Part shown: one piece after another, positions 20,337 to 25,015 of the stretch
Layout of the letters: each line of letters opens with the position of its first letter
Numbering within the stretch: the stretch's first letter is position 1
Virus record (IMG/VR): IMGVR_UViG_3300013132_002406
Coordinates: 1-25,015 of that record
Length of the DNA: 25,015 bases
Source: a virus
Direction: 5' to 3' (one strand)
The notes under the pieces: generated by a model
The model's input: only the letters and a program-made list of their open reading frames with translations
What the model was told of the DNA's origin: nothing
Databases searched by the model: none
Made by a program: the position numbers and the translations under genes

Positions 20337-23300
20337 ATGGCCGAAAGACCGTATGTTGTAAATGCTTATGTAATCAATCTACTCAACGCTGCTCCCGTAG
20401 AGAATATGCGTCCGAGTCTTGGTTCTTTGATTCAAAGAAAAACCATAGATATTGGTTGCTATCCATTTCCATTCATGGTTGATGAGAATAATGTTCCTCT
20501 AGACGGAAGAGGTAATGGAACAAGACTTGTTCCATATTGGTGTTCAGAAAATACCTATGCCCGTGTATATGGAGATCAAACATATAACAACGGAAATATT
20601 GTTTGGAACAATGGTATTGGTAAGATTGTTTCCCGATCTAGTGGATTTTCTGCTGCTGCATATCAATATGATTCTCAATTAGGAGTAACATATCCCACAT
20701 TCCGCATTAATACGGCATTTATAGGTTTAGATAATACCGTGCCAGTTGAATGGTTATCACTTCGTGATTCTTATTTTTCAGCACAGGGAAGCGAAGATAG
20801 ACCAAAATTTGGAGAGGGTGCGACTTTCAATATTGCAAATAATATTGTATTCAAGATATGGTCTGGTCTTACTATAACTCCAATCAATAATGGTCTTGAT
20901 GGATCAACATTCACTCTTGATCTTATGAGAACTTATGCTGCTGCTGGAGGAACATACAGCGGATTGCTTGATCGCTACAACTATGAATGTTTAGATCAGG
21001 TGTTCAATAATCCTGCCTTTGGAGTTGTTGGAATTGATCCAAACTCTTTCTGGGAAGGATCTGGTGCAAGTTTTGGATCATCGGGAAGTCTTACTGGTGA
21101 AAACTTTTTACTCGCAACAGTTCTTGGTGGAGACAATTCTGGAAGTCTATTTGTATATGAAAAACCCACAGATCCTTTCTACGAACAAATTGTTGGAGGA
21201 GCATCGGGATCTACTCTCACTGGAAAAGATCTCGCAGTAAACATCTATAGTCTTGGAAATCCAACTCCTTTTGTTGGTCCACGGGATCCTGCTGGTGGAT
21301 ATATCGACACAATGGCACTTCTGATGGGAACAAATCAAAAAATAGGAGTTCTTGTTGGAACTGGCGGAACAGCATCTCTTCGTGCTCTTGATTTCAATAA
21401 TCCCTGCGCTGCTTCTTTCAAATATAGAGAAGACACAGAACTAGGAGTATGGGGATATGAAGTTGAGAAAATAGAAGTATCAGAAGAACCTTTTGAAGGA
21501 GATGGCGGTGTTGCTGAAATTGGTTGTAATGTTCCGACATTTATAGAGTACATCAATGGTCCAAGTGCCGCTGCTGATGGCATTCCTCATCCTGTTTCTT
21601 GGATATTTTGGAAAAAACCTACAAATAGTTCTGACTATGTTCAAGGATATGTCAATGCTCCTGTGCAGTCTGAAGAGGGATTGACAATCGAAAGACTAGA
21701 GGGAATACACGATCACCTGTGCTATGAGTACTATGAAGGCCAAACTCTGAAGAGTCGTATTTATTACCCAATCAATCCATTGAATAAAGATTGGTATGAT
21801 GCGAATGTCGGAGTCAAATACACTTCTGCGGATGTAGGTGCGCAGAGTTTTGGAAGCACTATAGATAAAAAATACGAAACTGCTTTTCCAGAAACTTTCA
21901 GTGGAGCAGGATCTTTTCCAAATCCAATAAGTCTTAAAACACTCGTTACAACAGTGATAAATGGAGGTCTTGAAACTATTGAATTGAAAGACTCAATTGG
22001 TTCAAATAGAATTTTATCTTCATTAAAGGGATCTATGTTCCCCTATTTTATACCTCTTGCATCAATGGGTATGAGTGGAATAGGAGATAATGCACAAGGT
22101 GCATTAGACATATCAGGAGAATTCAGTAATTTTGAAGGTCGTTGGACAGAGCAAAATCTGCTTGTCGAGGGATCAACGGAACTACAAGAAAGATATCGTT
22201 ACTATGCAGATGGCGTTTCCTCTGCTGCTTCTTTTGAAACAAATGCACCTGCTCCTCTGGTCGTTGAAATTTCATCAAAACCCGACTTTCGACTCTTCTC
22301 TTGGAATGCACTTTCCCGCATTCAACCATTGATCAAAGGAACACAGACTCCATTGAAGAGTTCATTCCAATTTATCCCACAATCTGGACAAGCAAATGAT
22401 ATTCTTGGATCTCTTCAGTATGGAGCATCAACAACTTCAAACAAGCAAACTATTACTATTGGTGATTCTGAAATCATTTTGAATCCTTTGTCGTATCCTC
22501 CTGCTGCACTTGATACTAGTAGTAGTTTTGGACTAGAGTATCGGACAGATACTCCTCTTTCTTGTCCAAATTACATTAGTGTTATTAGAAATGCAAATAC
22601 TAATAGCACAGATGCATCAAATCCAGGATTAACAGCACACAAGACTCTTATTGCACAAGAACAGTTTGGAGTTAATTTACGAAATACTGTTGGGGATTTC
22701 GAAAATACTGCTGGAAATGTTCCTGCTAACTGGTCATTTAATTTCTATAGAGTATTCTCTTCTGGTCCCGATAACCATCCAAATGTGTTAGGAAGTTTTT
22801 ATTCTCAATGGTCGAGTACAGTCCTGCTTGGAGCAAAAAACTTCTTCTTTACTGATACCAATAGTCCCACTATAAGTGCCAATACCGATAAACTTGTTGT
22901 ATTTGGCTCTCCCTACTATTTGTCGGAGGCTGAATGGGAAATTGCGTATGGAGGAGGTGGTCAAGAGAATCCACCACTAAACTGGTGGGAAAATGTTGAT
23001 ACAAGGAATTACAATATAAATGGAACTGTTTCTGCAATCCGAGATCTTTTGTCCAATCCAAACCCAGAAGACAAATGGAATACCGATGTCAATGCTGACC
23101 TTCCTTATCTTAAAGCATCTCCGTATCTAAACACCGATGGAGATCTTCAACTAGACGCATTGACGACAGGAAACGGAATAGAGAGAGCACTAGGAAAAGG
23201 TCTTCATCCTTCTTTTGTCTATCGTCTTTTCACAACAAATGCTTTTGGATTTTTTGATGCATTTGACGATAACCAAACGCAAACCGCTTATACCTCTTGT

Positions 23301-24758
23301 GCAAAAGGTTGGACTGCTGGTCGTTCCGAAAATGGAACTATTAGAATCTACGATTGCGATGAGTTACCAGAGGTCAATTTTTTGCTCCAAAATTTGTCAT
23401 ATTTTACCGCAGGAGAAACAGGTTGCGGACAATACGGACTAACTGATCCAACACAAGCAACAGATACTCCGGATGGAGCAGATTTCTTTGGAAGATTCAA
23501 AATCAAAAGGGAAACAAGTAGTGGGATTGGTGGTACTGTACCTGTGCAGTACGCTTATTTCTCTTCTTATTTTGCACCAAATTCAGAGGATTATAATTTT
23601 CAAAATCAAAACTGTGTCTCTGGATCTGGTTCGGTTTCAGATCCCCCAATAGGAGCAACTCTTACCTCTTTTGGGTTAACTTTTGCACAGGCTTTAGCGG
23701 GAATATCGTTTGGTTCTTTCCAAACAGATTATACTAACAAGAAATTCCTTCGTGATTCGGTATTTGGATATACGGGAAGTACAGCCCCCACAGCAAACAA
23801 TTTTCAGTACACAGTTGCAGACTGGCTACAGGGAAAACTTGAAGCGATGTTGCAGTATTTCAACACAAATAGATTGAATACGAATCCCCAAATACAAGCA
23901 AATGTACAAAAGATACGAGAAGTTTTCACAGAAATGTATGGGAACCTGTTCTCAAATTACGATGGTGAATTTGAAAATGTAAAGAAATACGAACTATGGG
24001 CAATACAGCCTAGATGTGTTCGTGAGTGGGATGCAGATTGTCGTAGAATAGCAAATGAATCATTTCTTCGATTTGCTTCATTCGACCCATCAACTGTATT
24101 CTACAGCGAAGAAGTTGATTCAGATATTCCACCAGAAAAAATAAGAACTAGACCTTCTATATCTCAAATCCAAAAACCAACAGGAATTAATACAACAGCC
24201 ATAACAACAGATGATATTATTCCTAAAAATGAAGGATTTATTAGTGCGTTCCGAACAGTCTATATCGAACCTCTTGGAAAGGCAACAGATGTCCTAGCAA
24301 CAGAAGCACAAGCAGTTCCCCGTGCAACAATAAGCAGTACAGTTTTTGGCAAAATCTCAACAGTAATTGATAGTAGCGGTTTCCTTCGTGATGTCAATGT
24401 CATAACATTTGAATCTGGATTTGGTACAAAGATCACAGGAAATTCAGGAAGCAATACAGTTACATTTGCAGTTGAAGGATTGACACTTGGTTCTCTTGGT
24501 GATATTTCTTTCTCTACAGGTCCAAGTCAGAACGATGTTCTTATATACGACACAGAACTAGGAAAATGGATTAATGTCCCATTCTCAACAATGATGCTAC
24601 AGTATGGTGGCTGGACTGCGGATGAAAACTTCTTCTATCAGACTACCCCACCAACAGAAGGAATAACTCTTGGATCCCGTTGGATGGACTCAAATACAGG
24701 TATTGAATATATCTACATTGATGACGGCGATTCAAATCAATGGATACAGGCGGTATAA
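20337..24758 (+). CDS. Large virion structural or tail fibre protein (1473 aa)
   Basis: GGAG precedes ATG 20337. The protein is Gly/Asn/Ser/Thr-rich and beta in character, with few long helices. It begins MAERPYVVNAYVINLLNAAP. The C-terminal 100 residues (LGDISFSTGPSQNDVLIYD, then GKWINVPFS, then GSRWMDSNTGIEYIYIDDGD ending QWIQAV) carry the repeat modules common at the ends of cyanophage and marine T4-like fibre proteins. This suggests a virion-surface role in adsorption. I cannot assign it to a specific T4 gene. It is the biggest gene here and is followed 3 nt later by a collagen-like fibre gene. Confidence 0.7.
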   Translation: MAERPYVVNAYVINLLNAAPVENMRPSLGSLIQRKTIDIGCYPFPFMVDENNVPLDGRGNGTRLVPYWCSENTYARVYGDQTYNNGNIVWNNGIGKIVSRSSGFSAAAYQYDSQLGVTYPTFRINTAFIGLDNTVPVEWLSLRDSYFSAQGSEDRPKFGEGATFNIANNIVFKIWSGLTITPINNGLDGSTFTLDLMRTYAAAGGTYSGLLDRYNYECLDQVFNNPAFGVVGIDPNSFWEGSGASFGSSGSLTGENFLLATVLGGDNSGSLFVYEKPTDPFYEQIVGGASGSTLTGKDLAVNIYSLGNPTPFVGPRDPAGGYIDTMALLMGTNQKIGVLVGTGGTASLRALDFNNPCAASFKYREDTELGVWGYEVEKIEVSEEPFEGDGGVAEIGCNVPTFIEYINGPSAAADGIPHPVSWIFWKKPTNSSDYVQGYVNAPVQSEEGLTIERLEGIHDHLCYEYYEGQTLKSRIYYPINPLNKDWYDANVGVKYTSADVGAQSFGSTIDKKYETAFPETFSGAGSFPNPISLKTLVTTVINGGLETIELKDSIGSNRILSSLKGSMFPYFIPLASMGMSGIGDNAQGALDISGEFSNFEGRWTEQNLLVEGSTELQERYRYYADGVSSAASFETNAPAPLVVEISSKPDFRLFSWNALSRIQPLIKGTQTPLKSSFQFIPQSGQANDILGSLQYGASTTSNKQTITIGDSEIILNPLSYPPAALDTSSSFGLEYRTDTPLSCPNYISVIRNANTNSTDASNPGLTAHKTLIAQEQFGVNLRNTVGDFENTAGNVPANWSFNFYRVFSSGPDNHPNVLGSFYSQWSSTVLLGAKNFFFTDTNSPTISANTDKLVVFGSPYYLSEAEWEIAYGGGGQENPPLNWWENVDTRNYNINGTVSAIRDLLSNPNPEDKWNTDVNADLPYLKASPYLNTDGDLQLDALTTGNGIERALGKGLHPSFVYRLFTTNAFGFFDAFDDNQTQTAYTSCAKGWTAGRSENGTIRIYDCDELPEVNFLLQNLSYFTAGETGCGQYGLTDPTQATDTPDGADFFGRFKIKRETSSGIGGTVPVQYAYFSSYFAPNSEDYNFQNQNCVSGSGSVSDPPIGATLTSFGLTFAQALAGISFGSFQTDYTNKKFLRDSVFGYTGSTAPTANNFQYTVADWLQGKLEAMLQYFNTNRLNTNPQIQANVQKIREVFTEMYGNLFSNYDGEFENVKKYELWAIQPRCVREWDADCRRIANESFLRFASFDPSTVFYSEEVDSDIPPEKIRTRPSISQIQKPTGINTTAITTDDIIPKNEGFISAFRTVYIEPLGKATDVLATEAQAVPRATISSTVFGKISTVIDSSGFLRDVNVITFESGFGTKITGNSGSNTVTFAVEGLTLGSLGDISFSTGPSQNDVLIYDTELGKWINVPFSTMMLQYGGWTADENFFYQTTPPTEGITLGSRWMDSNTGIEYIYIDDGDSNQWIQAV

Positions 24759-24761
24759 GCA

Positions 24762-25015
24762 ATGCCATTAAATTTTCCACTAGGTCCAACACTTGATCAG
24801 ATCTACGCTACAGGCGGAAGGTCTTGGATTTGGAATGGTTATGGATGGAATGTACGAACTACTCCAATTACAGGTGCAACTGGAGCGACAGGTGAACAAG
24901 GTATCCAAGGTGCAACTGGAGCGACAGGTGCAACAGGATCTCAAGGCATCCAAGGTGCTACAGGTGCAACTGGAGCGACAGGTGAACAAGGTATCCAAGG
25001 TGCAACTGGAGCGAC
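24762..25015 (+). CDS. Collagen-like tail fibre protein, N-terminal fragment
   Basis: Starts at ATG 24762, 3 nt after the previous stop, and runs off the window (84 codons seen). The N-terminus [20 protein letters not shown] then [11 protein letters not shown] is a small aromatic domain seen in phage fibre proteins. From residue 38 on it becomes Gly-X-Y triplets ([12 protein letters not shown]...), a collagen-like triple helix stalk. A trimeric fibre is inferred. The receptor-binding end is outside the window. Confidence 0.75.
   Translation, partial: MPLNFPLGPTLDQIYATGGRSWIWNGYGWNVRTTPITGATGATGEQGIQGATGATGATGSQGIQGATGATGATGEQGIQGATGA
24873..25015 (+). repeat. Tandem DNA repeat encoding Gly-X-Y triplets
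   Basis: Units of 36 and 45 nt beginning GGTGCAACTGGAGCGACAGG recur with small variation at the DNA level, including near-exact copies. They encode [12 protein letters not shown] and [15 protein letters not shown]. Recombination between copies could change stalk length. The array continues past the window edge. Confidence 0.8.

Noticed and set aside
24780-24998. - strand Cys/Ser/Thr-rich frame and possible CRISPR-like repeat
   Set aside because: It is the reverse of the collagen-like Gly-X-Y repeat; units are contiguous with no unique spacers.

Overview
This window looks like part of a T4-like (contractile-tailed) phage genome, probably marine or cyanophage-like. It is AT-rich, with genes packed end to end, several tRNA genes between protein genes, and T4-type late promoter octamers (TATAAATA and close variants). 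The right half encodes a recognisable T4-style baseplate and tail set. An LpxH-like lipid A phosphatase homologue suggests a Gram-negative host, but the host cannot be read directly from the sequence.

Region 1 (1-7997, all + strand) is accessory. It opens with the end of an unknown gene fused into a tRNA-Tyr-like sequence. Next comes a two-gene cassette (LpxH-like metallophosphoesterase plus family-2 glycosyltransferase), bounded by an imperfect 24-bp direct repeat. A run of small hypothetical proteins follows, including a ParB-like one. From 3084 a strong sigma70-type promoter appears to drive an operon holding a 30-residue basic peptide, a DksA-type zinc finger protein, a UV damage endonuclease (UVDE) and small overlapping genes. 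A second near-consensus sigma70 promoter (5407-5434) precedes tRNA-Ile(UAU), two membrane proteins, tRNA-Glu(UUC), a SpoU-family RNA methyltransferase, tRNA-Leu(CAA), a DUF3293-like protein and tRNA-Pro(UGG).

Region 2 (7998-13122, - strand) is read right to left: gp4-like head completion protein, a 248-residue protein (possibly gp2-like), a tail-tube-fold protein, gp26-like baseplate/tail assembly protein, a 54-residue protein and the tail tape measure protein. The gp26-like gene ends with a textbook -1 frameshift heptamer (T TTT TTC). The -1 frame is open from there straight into the 54-residue gene. This predicts a gp26-fusion protein analogous to the lambda G/GT tail assembly chaperones, in the same place just upstream of the tape measure gene.

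Region 3 (13126-25015, + strand) starts at a perfect late promoter. It encodes gp48-like tail tube cap, gp53-like wedge, gp27-like hub, gp5-like hub/needle without a lysozyme domain, a Cys-rich protein, a Pro/Thr-rich protein with a Cys-rich C-terminus, a 1473-residue structural or fibre protein, and the start of a collagen-like fibre. Stop/start overlaps (TAATG, ATGA) show tight translational coupling. Regions 2 and 3 together build the tail tube, baseplate hub and adsorption apparatus. Region 1 supplies host-takeover, DNA-repair, envelope and translation functions.
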